Shown: positions 1-6,149, numbered from the stretch's first letter. The stretch is DNA of 7,762 nucleotides from Bacteriovoracaceae bacterium (GCA_947448095.1 CANFNN010000135.1:1-7762); one strand, 5' to 3'. Numbers and translations are program-made. The notes: generated by a model from the letters alone, not told the origin.

Positions 1-1010
1 AGGCTTTCTAGTTCTTTTGAATGGTTGGGCTGCGAACCTTGCTCTAACCTTAAGGAATTACTAAATTCTGGGTCGATATTAAGTTCTGCTCCAACCTTAG
101 TAGGAATAACAATATTTTTTATGGGAGCTACTGAGGCCGGACGTCTTGGAGCCACATTCGTTTCAGACTTTTGGCTCATTCCATAAATACGGATGGGTGC
201 TGCAGAAAGTGAAGTTTTTTTGTGGCCTACTTTTTTCTTAAAATACTTGTGCGCACTCTCACTTACAGAAGCAGGAAATCGCTTCTTCTCTATTCCATTT
301 GTCATAAAAACAATTTCACCTTTTTTGACATTCGCAGCATGACTTACAACTTCGTCAACAGAAGCAATACTTCTAGTGGCCGGAGTTACTTCCCGCATTT
401 TTTGAGGCAAACCTTTAAATTCTGCAAGAGCACTATTTAACGAAGTAAGACCAACTCGAGTTGGAGAACGGGGTAATCCATTTTCAGATTCAGGGTCAAG
501 CATTGTAAAAGTTCCGGCCGAAACCGTTTGCTTCACATTCTTATCCAGAACATTGGAAACTTCAACTTCACCATTAACAACTAATATTTGAGTCTTAGAG
601 CTGTTTTGATCAAAGGTTGTAATGAACTCGCCTTTCCAGAAATCAACGTGGCCATTGGCAGTTGTAAGCACGAGAGGATGACGAGCGTTCAATGATTGAA
701 CCCAGGTCTTACCGCGCTTGAGCTGAACAGATTTGTTGAAAAACTTTAAATGAGACCCCTGAGTCATGTGATAAGTGGCATCGTAATAATCATTCAATGT
801 GATATCACCATCTTCACCTACCATTACCTCAGATTTCTCTTCTACGTGATCATTTACTTTAAGTGATTTAGTTGCACCTTCAGCAGTTATAACAAAAACC
901 TGCCCCTTGACTTCAATAACCTGAGCGACTGGTTTTGACCAGGCCGCTGCGGTAAAAAACGCAAGAGAAAGTAAAAAACTACTTTTTAACTTTGTAATTG
1001 ATGTCTTCAT
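1..1010 (-). CDS. Secreted FecR-domain protein, 3' end cut by window edge
   Basis: The reading frame runs from ATG at 1010 to the window edge, giving 336 residues without a stop. Residues 1-25 look like a Sec signal peptide (basic start, hydrophobic stretch, then AWS before K26). Residues 27-155 resemble a FecR domain: a repeated 'V-x-G-x-V' start, RGKTWVQ at 99-105 (the family's G-x-vWV block), a DFWKGEF block at 123-129 in place of the usual V-R-G-T-x-F, and VVNGEVEVSN at 144-153. FecR itself is a periplasmic sigma/anti-sigma signalling domain, but many secreted proteins carry this fold as a periplasmic scaffold. No N-terminal anti-sigma domain or membrane anchor is seen, so a structural or envelope role is more likely than iron signalling. 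The region after about residue 270 is basic and then rich in Pro, Ser and Ala. The start overlaps the upstream TPR gene by 32 bp, with AAGCAGG just before ATG, suggesting translational coupling. Confidence 0.8.
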   Translation of the reverse strand, partial: MKTSITKLKSSFLLSLAFFTAAAWSKPVAQVIEVKGQVFVITAEGATKSLKVNDHVEEKSEVMVGEDGDITLNDYYDATYHMTQGSHLKFFNKSVQLKRGKTWVQSLNARHPLVLTTANGHVDFWKGEFITTFDQNSSKTQILVVNGEVEVSNVLDKNVKQTVSAGTFTMLDPESENGLPRSPTRVGLTSLNSALAEFKGLPQKMREVTPATRSIASVDEVVSHAANVKKGEIVFMTNGIEKKRFPASVSESAHKYFKKKVGHKKTSLSAAPIRIYGMSQKSETNVAPRRPASVAPIKNIVIPTKVGAELNIDPEFSNSLRLEQGSQPNHSKELES

Positions 1011-1698
1011 AGTACCTGCTTAAAATTTTCCATTCTTCTGTATTTCTATATTTGAGACGAAATTCTTCTACCGTGGCCAAAAATTTTTGGTGATCACCTT
1101 GATTGTATTGGGCGAGAGCAAGCCATAGCTTTGCTCCCCGGTAGAATTCTGATTTGGGATAGTTTTTAACTAAGTGATCAAGATGTTTTTCTGACCAGTC
1201 ATAGCGCTTACCAGTTTCAAACGCAGCGACTCCTGCACCAAAAAGCACACGGTCACTTACGACTTGATTCTTAGGAAAACGGTTAATCAGTTCATTGTAA
1301 AACTGAGCTGATTTTTCATAGTTCTTGAAATGAAGTTCTTTTTCACCAATGGCCAAAAGTTTTTCGGGAGTCCATTTGTAAATGTCATAATTCACAAGAT
1401 CATTGGTATTAGTCGCTGGGATACTGGCAATTGTCCGTTTAGGTGATGTTGCTTCTGATTCATTTTTCATTTGAGCTGTATGGAATTTATTCTTTGATTC
1501 TAACTCAGAAATTTTATATTGAAGGTCCGATAAACGGGCATTCAGTAAACGGTTTTCTTTAGCAAGACTGAGTGCTTTTTTTTCATACTCATACTGTCCA
1601 TTCCATTTCGCTGTTACCGACTTTTCCATTCCACCATATTTCCAAAGGGAAAATACGTAGCTGAAAGCCAGAATTGAGAATACAAAAAAAATCTTCAT
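979..1698 (-). CDS. Membrane-anchored coiled-coil and TPR protein
   Basis: The protein has 239 residues from ATG at 1698. An in-frame ATG at 1734 would add 12 residues (251 aa). I prefer 1698 because a sigma-28-like -10 element ends at 1739, which would put the transcript start at or inside the 1734 codon, and because AAGG lies 9 nt before the 1698 ATG. Residues 2-19 form one hydrophobic helix (signal anchor). Residues about 36-78 are charged and heptad-like, so probably a coiled coil. A Ser/Thr/Pro linker follows, then about three TPR-like helical pairs from residue 109 to the end (for example a Y-E-K-S-A-x-x-Y-x-E-L-I-x-x-F-P block near 127-142 and a second block ending N-Y-P-K-S). The layout of helix, coiled coil and C-terminal TPR recalls CpoB/YbgF, but the order and context do not prove orthology. 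It probably projects into the periplasm and may scaffold a protein complex with the overlapping FecR-domain protein. Confidence 0.8.
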   Translation of the reverse strand: MKIFFVFSILAFSYVFSLWKYGGMEKSVTAKWNGQYEYEKKALSLAKENRLLNARLSDLQYKISELESKNKFHTAQMKNESEATSPKRTIASIPATNTNDLVNYDIYKWTPEKLLAIGEKELHFKNYEKSAQFYNELINRFPKNQVVSDRVLFGAGVAAFETGKRYDWSEKHLDHLVKNYPKSEFYRGAKLWLALAQYNQGDHQKFLATVEEFRLKYRNTEEWKILSRYYEDINYKVKK

Positions 1699-1738
1699 GC
1701 CCTTGACCCTTGAAATAAGGTTTTTAAACCACATTTCT

Positions 1739-1766
1739 CTATCGGTACTCTGGGCCCATCACTTTA
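1739..1766 (-). promoter_or_regulatory. Candidate sigma-28 (FliA) promoter for the TPR-FecR unit
   Basis: Read on the minus strand, TAAAGTGA (1766-1759) is followed after 12 nt by ACCGATAG (1746-1739). The enterobacterial FliA consensus is TAAAGTTT, 11 nt, GCCGATAA. The spacing from TAAA is thus 16 rather than 15 nt, the same as in the opposing copy. It lies directly upstream of the TPR gene and predicts a start near 1732. Confidence 0.55.
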
Positions 1767-1774
1767 ATTAGGAC

Positions 1775-1802
1775 TAAAGATTAGGAGCTTTTTTGCCGAT
1801 AG
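1775..1802 (+). promoter_or_regulatory. Candidate sigma-28 (FliA) promoter for the 142-aa gene
   Basis: TAAAGATT (1775-1782) is followed after 12 nt by GCCGATAG (1795-1802). Each half matches 7 of 8 positions of the FliA consensus TAAAGTTT / GCCGATAA, with one extra spacer base. A start near 1809 would leave a short leader carrying the AGGAG ribosome site at 1811-1815 and the ATG at 1825, so the geometry is sensible. Confidence 0.65.
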
Positions 1803-1824
1803 GACTTAACAGGAGTAATCACAT

Positions 1825-2253
1825 ATGTATTTTCGAACACTTGGCTTCATATTACTGATCATATCTCAAGTTAGTTTTGCTCAGGGCAGGGGTCCAGCAG
1901 TTGAGGATTTTGTTGGTATTGAAGTCGATCATCCGGAAGGTACTCCCCAGGGAACCGAGGGTTTGTTCAATTTCGAACAAGAGATGAATAAGTTTGATTC
2001 GACTAAAAAAGATACTGTGAATTCAGTAAAGTCTGTCGCCTCCATAAAAAATGACGGACCAAATGGCGTAACAACTGCAATTGCAATCGCATTTATTTTA
2101 GGTCTCCCTGGAATGATTTGGTTTTTTATGATGAATAATCTTCGCCAAAAAGCTCATATTGAAAGTGCTTCAAATATTGAAGTTCTGGAAAAATATCGTC
2201 GAGAAAGACAAGAAGCTAAAAAAGCTCAGGAAGACTTTAAGAAAGTCTCTTAG
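1825..2253 (+). CDS. Small inner-membrane protein with signal peptide and charged cytoplasmic tail
   Basis: I do not recognise a family for this 142-aa protein. Residues 1-19 form a signal peptide ending in SFA before Q20. Residues 20-80 are polar and rich in Gly, Pro, Asp and Glu and should lie in the periplasm. Residues 83-103 are a membrane helix (GLPG near its middle, then WFFMM). Residues 104-142 are rich in Lys, Arg, Glu and Gln, helical, and probably cytoplasmic. The overall plan is a type I single-pass protein that could link a periplasmic partner to a cytoplasmic one. AGGAG at 1811-1815, 9 nt before ATG, supports the start. It is divergent from the TPR-FecR unit, and both sides carry FliA-like promoters, so the three may be made together. 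Its stop overlaps the convergent neighbour by 4 bp. Confidence is high that it is a gene; the function is unknown. Confidence 0.8.
   Translation: MYFRTLGFILLIISQVSFAQGRGPAVEDFVGIEVDHPEGTPQGTEGLFNFEQEMNKFDSTKKDTVNSVKSVASIKNDGPNGVTTAIAIAFILGLPGMIWFFMMNNLRQKAHIESASNIEVLEKYRRERQEAKKAQEDFKKVS
2218..2248 (-). terminator. Weak candidate terminator after the EF-hand-like gene
   Basis: Just after the minus-strand stop at 2250 there is a perfect 7-bp stem, AGACTTT/AAAGTCT, with a 3-nt loop (2248-2232). A run of T (complement of A at 2218-2223) begins about 8 nt after the stem. The stem is AT-rich and the T-run is displaced, so this is at best a weak rho-independent terminator. It lies inside the 3' end of the convergent 142-aa gene. 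Confidence 0.25.
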
Positions 2254-2888
2254 AGTCTTAGCCAGTCCCCTTTCCCTTTATAAACCATTATTTGCTGGAT
2301 GTGGTTGTACTCAACTACAATATCCCTGACGCCATTTTTATCAACGTCGCGAACCTCTACGGCATAATCTCTCAGCCAGTATTGATCTCTTTGACCTTCT
2401 TTTTCATGAAAGTGATGAGGCCCGGTTGTTATTTGCATTGTCGCCAGATCGTTATTTTCGAAAGTGATTAAGTAGATTCTTGCAGTTGATTCAAATCTTC
2501 TTCCAGAAGTTTTTCCTTCGTCTAAAAACACAATCAAAACTTTAACGGTTGGTGATAGACGAGCTAACTTTGCTTTATAGATAACACTTTCTCCCCCCAT
2601 GGCGAGAAGCTTGGAATCAAATATTTTTCTTTGACTAGAATCTTTTATCTCAATCCAGTCAACTCCATCACGCTTTTGAGGCTGAACTACTTCCTCAATC
2701 CCATCGTCATTCAGGTCGATAGAGTAAGAGGCACCCTTTACATTGAATTGGTGCTCCTGCAATTCTCGGATTTCCTGCCCAAGTTTTGGAAGCTCACCGT
2801 TTAAAATTTGACGATAATATCGTTCATCCTGAGCAAATGCCGTCAAAGAGAACGAAATAATGAGGAAAAGCCCTAAATAATGCACCAT
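2250..2888 (-). CDS. Secreted protein with two EF-hand-like calcium loops
   Basis: The protein has 212 residues from ATG at 2888. A longer frame exists from GTG at 2936, but that start has no ribosome site and would bury the signal peptide behind 16 polar residues. Residues 1-19 are a signal peptide (LTAFA before Q20). Two acidic loops are visible: DLNDDGIEE at 58-66 and DVDKNGVRD at 181-189. These match the Dx[DN]x[DN]G pattern found in EF-hand, dockerin and FG-GAP/VCBS-type calcium sites. The loops lie near the two ends of a mostly beta-strand-like domain, and a GPHHFHE cluster sits at 156-162. A periplasmic or exported calcium-binding role is inferred; no enzymatic motif is seen. The ATG has no evident Shine-Dalgarno and sits about 7 nt after a good -10 (TACAAT), so the mRNA may be leaderless. 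It is divergent from the 256-aa gene and convergent with the 142-aa gene. Confidence 0.75.
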   Translation of the reverse strand: MVHYLGLFLIISFSLTAFAQDERYYRQILNGELPKLGQEIRELQEHQFNVKGASYSIDLNDDGIEEVVQPQKRDGVDWIEIKDSSQRKIFDSKLLAMGGESVIYKAKLARLSPTVKVLIVFLDEGKTSGRRFESTARIYLITFENNDLATMQITTGPHHFHEKEGQRDQYWLRDYAVEVRDVDKNGVRDIVVEYNHIQQIMVYKGKGDWLRL

Positions 2889-2894
2889 GAGTTT

Positions 2895-2923
2895 ATTGTA
2901 ACTTAAAGTTGCGTTTGTTAGAA
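2895..2923 (-). promoter_or_regulatory. Candidate sigma-70 promoter for the EF-hand-like gene
   Basis: On the minus strand, TTCTAA (2923-2918; 3 of 6 matches to TTGACA) is followed after 17 nt by TACAAT (2900-2895; 5 of 6 matches to TATAAT). The start would fall at about 2888, on or beside the ATG. It overlaps the plus-strand promoter almost completely. Confidence 0.4.
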
Positions 2924-2924
2924 T
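2896..2924 (+). promoter_or_regulatory. Candidate sigma-70 promoter for the 256-aa gene
   Basis: TTGTAA (2896-2901; 4 of 6 matches to TTGACA) is followed after exactly 17 nt by TAGAAT (2919-2924; 5 of 6 matches to TATAAT). The start would be near 2931, giving a leader of about 20 nt that contains the AGGGAAGG ribosome site. Confidence 0.5.
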
Positions 2925-2936
2925 GCCTTGATTCAC

Positions 2937-2944
2937 AGGGAAGG
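2937..2944 (+). promoter_or_regulatory. Ribosome binding site that fixes the start at 2952
   Basis: AGGGAAGG lies 7 nt before ATG 2952. It favours this ATG over the in-frame TTG at 2928, which has no such site and lies before the predicted transcript start. Confidence 0.6.
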
Positions 2945-2951
2945 TTTTTAC

Positions 2952-3722
2952 ATGATCATTTCAATCGGTTTCGTCCGCTCCGCCAGTCAGGTCCTCATTA
3001 AAGAACTCGACTGGGCGCAAAATTCCCTCGACTCCCGTTTAATTGATGTCACTGACCTCACAGACTTTAATCTTCAGGCCTTGTTCATTGACGACAATGA
3101 CCACTTTAGTTCCATGGTGGGTCTTCTTGAAAAAGAAAAGGCTTTCTACCCTATTTTAGACGCCAAAGATGAATCTATTGGCTACTCGACTTTCGAAAAT
3201 CTTCCCGCTCAGGCCTTTAAGGACCTATACCTAAAAGTGCTGAACAGATGGACAATGCACCAGAACTTTAACTCTTTAGAGAATATTTGGACGATAACAA
3301 ACCATTTTCGCGATTTATGGAAAAAAGATCGTCTCAGTTATTTCGAAGAAATGTTTTACTGGATGAAAAGAAATACTGGCGCAGTTGATCTCACAATTAT
3401 TTTCAATGACGTTATCAAGTCTGAAGAGAAAGATGAAAACAACGAGAAACGTGATCGTCCCAAACTCGTGCAAACTCTACTCAGCGGAACGAAGAAAGGA
3501 AATTTTCTTCAAGGCGGCATCAAAGAAAAAGAACTGATGCAAAGTTATATTGATAAATTTCATGACATTTTTGAGATCACTGAATTTCATCCCACCAAAG
3601 GTCAGTTCGTTGCAACGGCCCAAATTGAAAGAAGCCCAATGATCTTTATGGCAAGAGTGCCGCAATTAAATCAATTACAAAGATCTCTGCTGGCAGCTTT
3701 ATTCAATGGACTTCAAGTCTAA
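2952..3722 (+). CDS. Unrecognised 256-aa, probably cytoplasmic protein
   Basis: I do not recognise a family. The protein has no signal peptide or membrane helix. The first 60 or so residues alternate hydrophobic strands and helices, with an acidic F-I-D-D-N-D stretch, a little like a degenerate receiver or Rossmann-type fold, though no phosphorylation triad can be assigned. The middle is helical and aromatic (a W-T-I-T-N-H-F-R-D-L-W block and an F-E-E-M-F-Y-W-M-K-R block). A charged linker rich in Glu, Lys, Asp and Asn separates this from a C-terminal part that includes H-P-T-K-G-Q-F and ends in a hydrophobic helix. The start at 2952 is set by a good ribosome site. The stop lies 2 bp from the end of the convergent fetA gene. 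The length, codon use and clean start support a real gene. Confidence 0.7.
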   Translation: MIISIGFVRSASQVLIKELDWAQNSLDSRLIDVTDLTDFNLQALFIDDNDHFSSMVGLLEKEKAFYPILDAKDESIGYSTFENLPAQAFKDLYLKVLNRWTMHQNFNSLENIWTITNHFRDLWKKDRLSYFEEMFYWMKRNTGAVDLTIIFNDVIKSEEKDENNEKRDRPKLVQTLLSGTKKGNFLQGGIKEKELMQSYIDKFHDIFEITEFHPTKGQFVATAQIERSPMIFMARVPQLNQLQRSLLAALFNGLQV

Positions 3723-3724
3723 TT

Positions 3725-4312
3725 TTATAAAACTATTTTTTGGATATGAATGCCCGCTAGGTCCACTTCAATGTGGGAGACGATAACTAACATCTTCCCA
3801 TCTTTACACCATTGACTTAAAAGACCAAAAAACAACTCCCGTTTCTGAGAATCCATATGGGAAAAAGGCTCATCCAAAAGAAGCACATCAGGATTCAAAC
3901 TGATCGCACGCAGCAGAGCAACGGATTGTTTTTGACCTGAGGACAGGACCTGCATTTGATCTTGAGCAAGATCTAAATATTTTCGAGGCTCAAAAACTTT
4001 TTTAAATCCCTTATAGAGAGAAAAAGCGAAGGGCTCCTCAAGAAATTCCTCAACTGTTAACTCAGGATCAAAGATAACATCTGGAGGTAGGTAGAGAACT
4101 TTTGATCGCCATAATTCAACAGGAAAAGTTGAAATGTCCTGGGCGCGAAATGTAACCTGGGTCCATGACGAGGGAATCAATCGTGCTAGAGATTTCAGCA
4201 GTAGGCTTTTTCCGGAACCATTGGCACCTTCCAAAAAAAGTGCCTCTCCGTTTTTTATTTCAAACGAGATTTCTTTACCATTTAATAATTTTAAACCATT
4301 CACTCGAAGCAT
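3725..4312 (-). CDS. fetA: FetA-like ABC transporter ATPase
   Basis: This 195-aa protein is the nucleotide-binding subunit that would power the FetB permease, a transporter linked in E. coli to iron export and peroxide resistance. Visible motifs are Walker A GANGSGKS at 29-36, an ABC signature LSSGQKQ at 123-129 (LSGGQ variant), Walker B VLLLDEP at 143-149 and the switch histidine in VSH at 178-180. The expected Q-loop glutamine appears to be missing: after the strand V-L-Y-L (72-75) the sequence is Pro-Pro (76-77), where FetA of E. coli has a Gln. The protein is also somewhat shorter than E. coli FetA (about 225 aa). It starts inside the end of fetB (13-bp overlap), with GGGAG just before the ATG. 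The ABC assignment is certain; the FetA name rests mainly on the FetB partner. Confidence 0.88.
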   Translation of the reverse strand: MLRVNGLKLLNGKEISFEIKNGEALFLEGANGSGKSLLLKSLARLIPSSWTQVTFRAQDISTFPVELWRSKVLYLPPDVIFDPELTVEEFLEEPFAFSLYKGFKKVFEPRKYLDLAQDQMQVLSSGQKQSVALLRAISLNPDVLLLDEPFSHMDSQKRELFFGLLSQWCKDGKMLVIVSHIEVDLAGIHIQKIVL

Positions 4313-5064
4313 AATTCTCCCGTCGGAAGAAACATCTTCTTGCGAACAAATTTAAGCGCAATATAAACGGAGATGAGTGTTCCGGCACAAATCGAAAGCA
4401 TCATTTTAATTTGTACCATAGAGGCATCAAAAGCATCGGCTTTGGCAATTAACTGCCCAGCCATCATACCCGGAATGGAAACAATTCCCATAGAGATCAT
4501 GGAATTGATTTGAGGTGAAATCCCGGCCTTTAAAGCGCGAAAAAAAACTTTATGGGTTGCTTCATCGACCGTTGCTCCCATTGCTAGACGGGTAAGTATC
4601 TCGGTTCTTTTATCTCTGAATGTTTGAAGAAAAGACTCAAGTCCAATACTTACCCCACTCAGGGTATTCCCAAGAAGCATTCCCATTAAAGGTAGAAGCA
4701 TTCGGGGTTCAGACCACTCCAAACCCGATTCATCAATTGAAAAAAGAAACGCAATTGGCCAGATAGAGACCGCATTGGCGACAAAGGAAATCCAAAATAA
4801 ACGAATGTTTTTCGTTTTTGAGCGAAACACGATTTGAGTCGACGAGTTCAGGGTCATGACGAGGGTTACGAGGAGACTGACAATCATCAAATGACTTTTA
4901 AAAATAACCTCTAAAGCAAATGCTAAAAAGATTAGTTGGATAGTGGTGCGAAAACTCGCCCAAAAAATTTCTCTGGCGAGAAATTTTTGCTTCCTATAAA
5001 AAAAATAGACCAGAGTCAGTATTCCGGCCCAGTAAGGCAAAAGGGATAACAATTTGTGACTCAT
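4300..5064 (-). CDS. fetB: FetB-like iron export permease (UPF0014 family)
   Basis: At 254 aa this is close to the usual length of FetB/YbbM (about 260). It has several hydrophobic helices, starting near residues 8-22, 43-55 and 59-72. Family hallmarks are clear: FRTTIQL at 38-44, GMLLGNTLSGVSIGLES at 128-144, and ALKAGISPQINSM (177-189) followed by GIVSIPGMMAGQ (193-204). The protein should form the inner-membrane channel of an ABC exporter with FetA. In E. coli this pair lowers cytoplasmic iron and protects against hydrogen peroxide. The start overlaps the stop of the ligase gene as ATGA (5061-5064), a typical sign of translational coupling; only a weak AGG precedes it. The family is unmistakable; the iron substrate is taken from the E. 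coli homologue. Confidence 0.92.
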   Translation of the reverse strand: MSHKLLSLLPYWAGILTLVYFFYRKQKFLAREIFWASFRTTIQLIFLAFALEVIFKSHLMIVSLLVTLVMTLNSSTQIVFRSKTKNIRLFWISFVANAVSIWPIAFLFSIDESGLEWSEPRMLLPLMGMLLGNTLSGVSIGLESFLQTFRDKRTEILTRLAMGATVDEATHKVFFRALKAGISPQINSMISMGIVSIPGMMAGQLIAKADAFDASMVQIKMMLSICAGTLISVYIALKFVRKKMFLPTGELCFE

Positions 5065-6149
5065 GACCTAAGGCCACGGTGATCTTGCAAATAGGAATAT
5101 TCTTTTAATACCGAAGGTATGGATAGGGATTGATCATAAGACTGGAGCATGAAATCTGAAATGTGCTCCTTCTTTTCAAGCCGCTGGTGCAGACGCTTAA
5201 GCGACTGAGTTGAGAACCCGTGATTCGGTAGAACTTTCTCGCAAGATTCAAAAAGCTCACCTAGAACAGATGAAACGCCTTCAGCATTTAGTCCATGCCG
5301 TGCCACACTTCCTAGGTCATAAATTCTTTCCTGCTGTGAAGCTCGGCCTTTAATTTTGTCTGACAGAAAAAGACCAAGGACAAGATGAAAATACGCTTCA
5401 AAGTCTGCAACATCTTTAGTCATTTCAAAAACTTTAAATTCGATCCGAAAGTTTTCATCTGCATGAAGTTCTATAGCAGGTGCAATCACACTTCTTTTGA
5501 AGGTACGAAATGACTTTCCTCTTTCACCTTTAATTATCCAAGGAGCTCCCCCAAAAAATGGAGAGGCCAAAGAAAGAGCTGCCATGGCTGGAGCGTAGTA
5601 ATTCACTTTGAGGTGAAGGTCATCAATGTTCCCGAAAAGTTTCTGGGTGATTTCTTCAGGAAAACTGACGTTGATATCTGGCCCATAGGTAGTCATAACC
5701 TCTTGAGCCCATAGCCAAAAATCATGCCGTCTCTTGTTCTGAGGTCCTTGAAATTTTGTTTCTACCGGATGGTGAGAAATAGCAACGGGAACAAGCCCCT
5801 GAGCACCGAGAGCATTTTCCACCCTATGATAGAGCTCTTTATAGACTTCAAGAGTATGGTCAATACTTTCACAAACTGGGGTTCGGATTTCTATCCCTTT
5901 CGGATAAGCATCGATAATTTGCATGTCCTTATCAGGCACACCATAACCTTCAACGATAAAGGGCATTAATTTTTTATGCGGAGGCTCTGCCGACAGACCA
6001 TCAAGACTGGGAATGCCATCAAGAGATATTCCTGTAAAGAGATCATCTAGGGTTTTGAAAGTTACATCTTTATACCAAAGGGGTCTCATGTCAGATTTAT
6101 CGGCTAGCATGAATTCGGCCTCTAAGCCAAATCGAAATTTATTGTCCAC
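5061..6149 (-). CDS. Divergent GCS2-type glutamate-cysteine ligase / carboxylate-amine ligase
   Basis: The 362-aa length suits the GCS2 family (YbdK, plant-type gamma-glutamylcysteine ligases, EgtA), whose members join an amine to the gamma-carboxyl of glutamate or a similar acid using ATP. Matching blocks are GLEAEF at 8-13 (family G-x-E-x-E-F), GIEIRTPVC at 85-93 (family V-E-I-x-T-P-V-C), the S-H-H-P block at 125-128, ALSLASPFFGG at 191-201 and GKSFR at 211-215 (family G-x-x-S-x-R). The usual G-x-H-[IV]-H-V-G strand is replaced by GPDINVSFP at 156-164, so both histidines are lost. The start is GTG at 6149, supported by GGAGA 7 nt upstream; it overlaps the PepSY gene by 11 bp. The substrate cannot be read from the sequence; cysteine, for a low-molecular-weight thiol, is one option given the peroxide- and iron-linked neighbours. 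Confidence 0.75.
   Translation of the reverse strand: MDNKFRFGLEAEFMLADKSDMRPLWYKDVTFKTLDDLFTGISLDGIPSLDGLSAEPPHKKLMPFIVEGYGVPDKDMQIIDAYPKGIEIRTPVCESIDHTLEVYKELYHRVENALGAQGLVPVAISHHPVETKFQGPQNKRRHDFWLWAQEVMTTYGPDINVSFPEEITQKLFGNIDDLHLKVNYYAPAMAALSLASPFFGGAPWIIKGERGKSFRTFKRSVIAPAIELHADENFRIEFKVFEMTKDVADFEAYFHLVLGLFLSDKIKGRASQQERIYDLGSVARHGLNAEGVSSVLGELFESCEKVLPNHGFSTQSLKRLHQRLEKKEHISDFMLQSYDQSLSIPSVLKEYSYLQDHRGLRS

Noticed and set aside
222..440. Plus-strand 72-codon open frame
   Set aside because: It lies fully antisense to the FecR-domain gene, has no ribosome site and its translation has no coherent features. Similar short antisense frames at 3477-3665, 4134-4355, 5724-5969 and 6013-6219 were dismissed for the same reason.
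1526..1533. TCCGATAA on the plus strand
   Set aside because: It lies antisense within the TPR gene, has no TAAA at the right distance and no plus-strand gene starts after it.
1769..1809. Direct repeat TAGGACTWAA at 1769-1778 and 1800-1809, 31 bp apart
   Set aside because: It is near three helical turns and could be an operator, but it is short, overlaps the promoter elements and has no third convincing copy. Probably chance.
2889..2936. Longer start (GTG 2936) for the EF-hand-like protein
   Set aside because: No ribosome site, it would place polar residues ahead of a clear signal peptide, and it lies upstream of the best promoter.
3723..3732. Palindrome TTTTATAAAA between convergent genes
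   Set aside because: Pure AT, no loop and too weak to terminate transcription; expected by chance in AT-rich DNA.
6097..6104. Perfect FliA -10 (GCCGATAA) on the minus strand
   Set aside because: It lies inside the ligase gene and encodes Ala-Asp-Lys (16-18). No TAAA occurs 15-16 nt upstream, so it is a coding coincidence.
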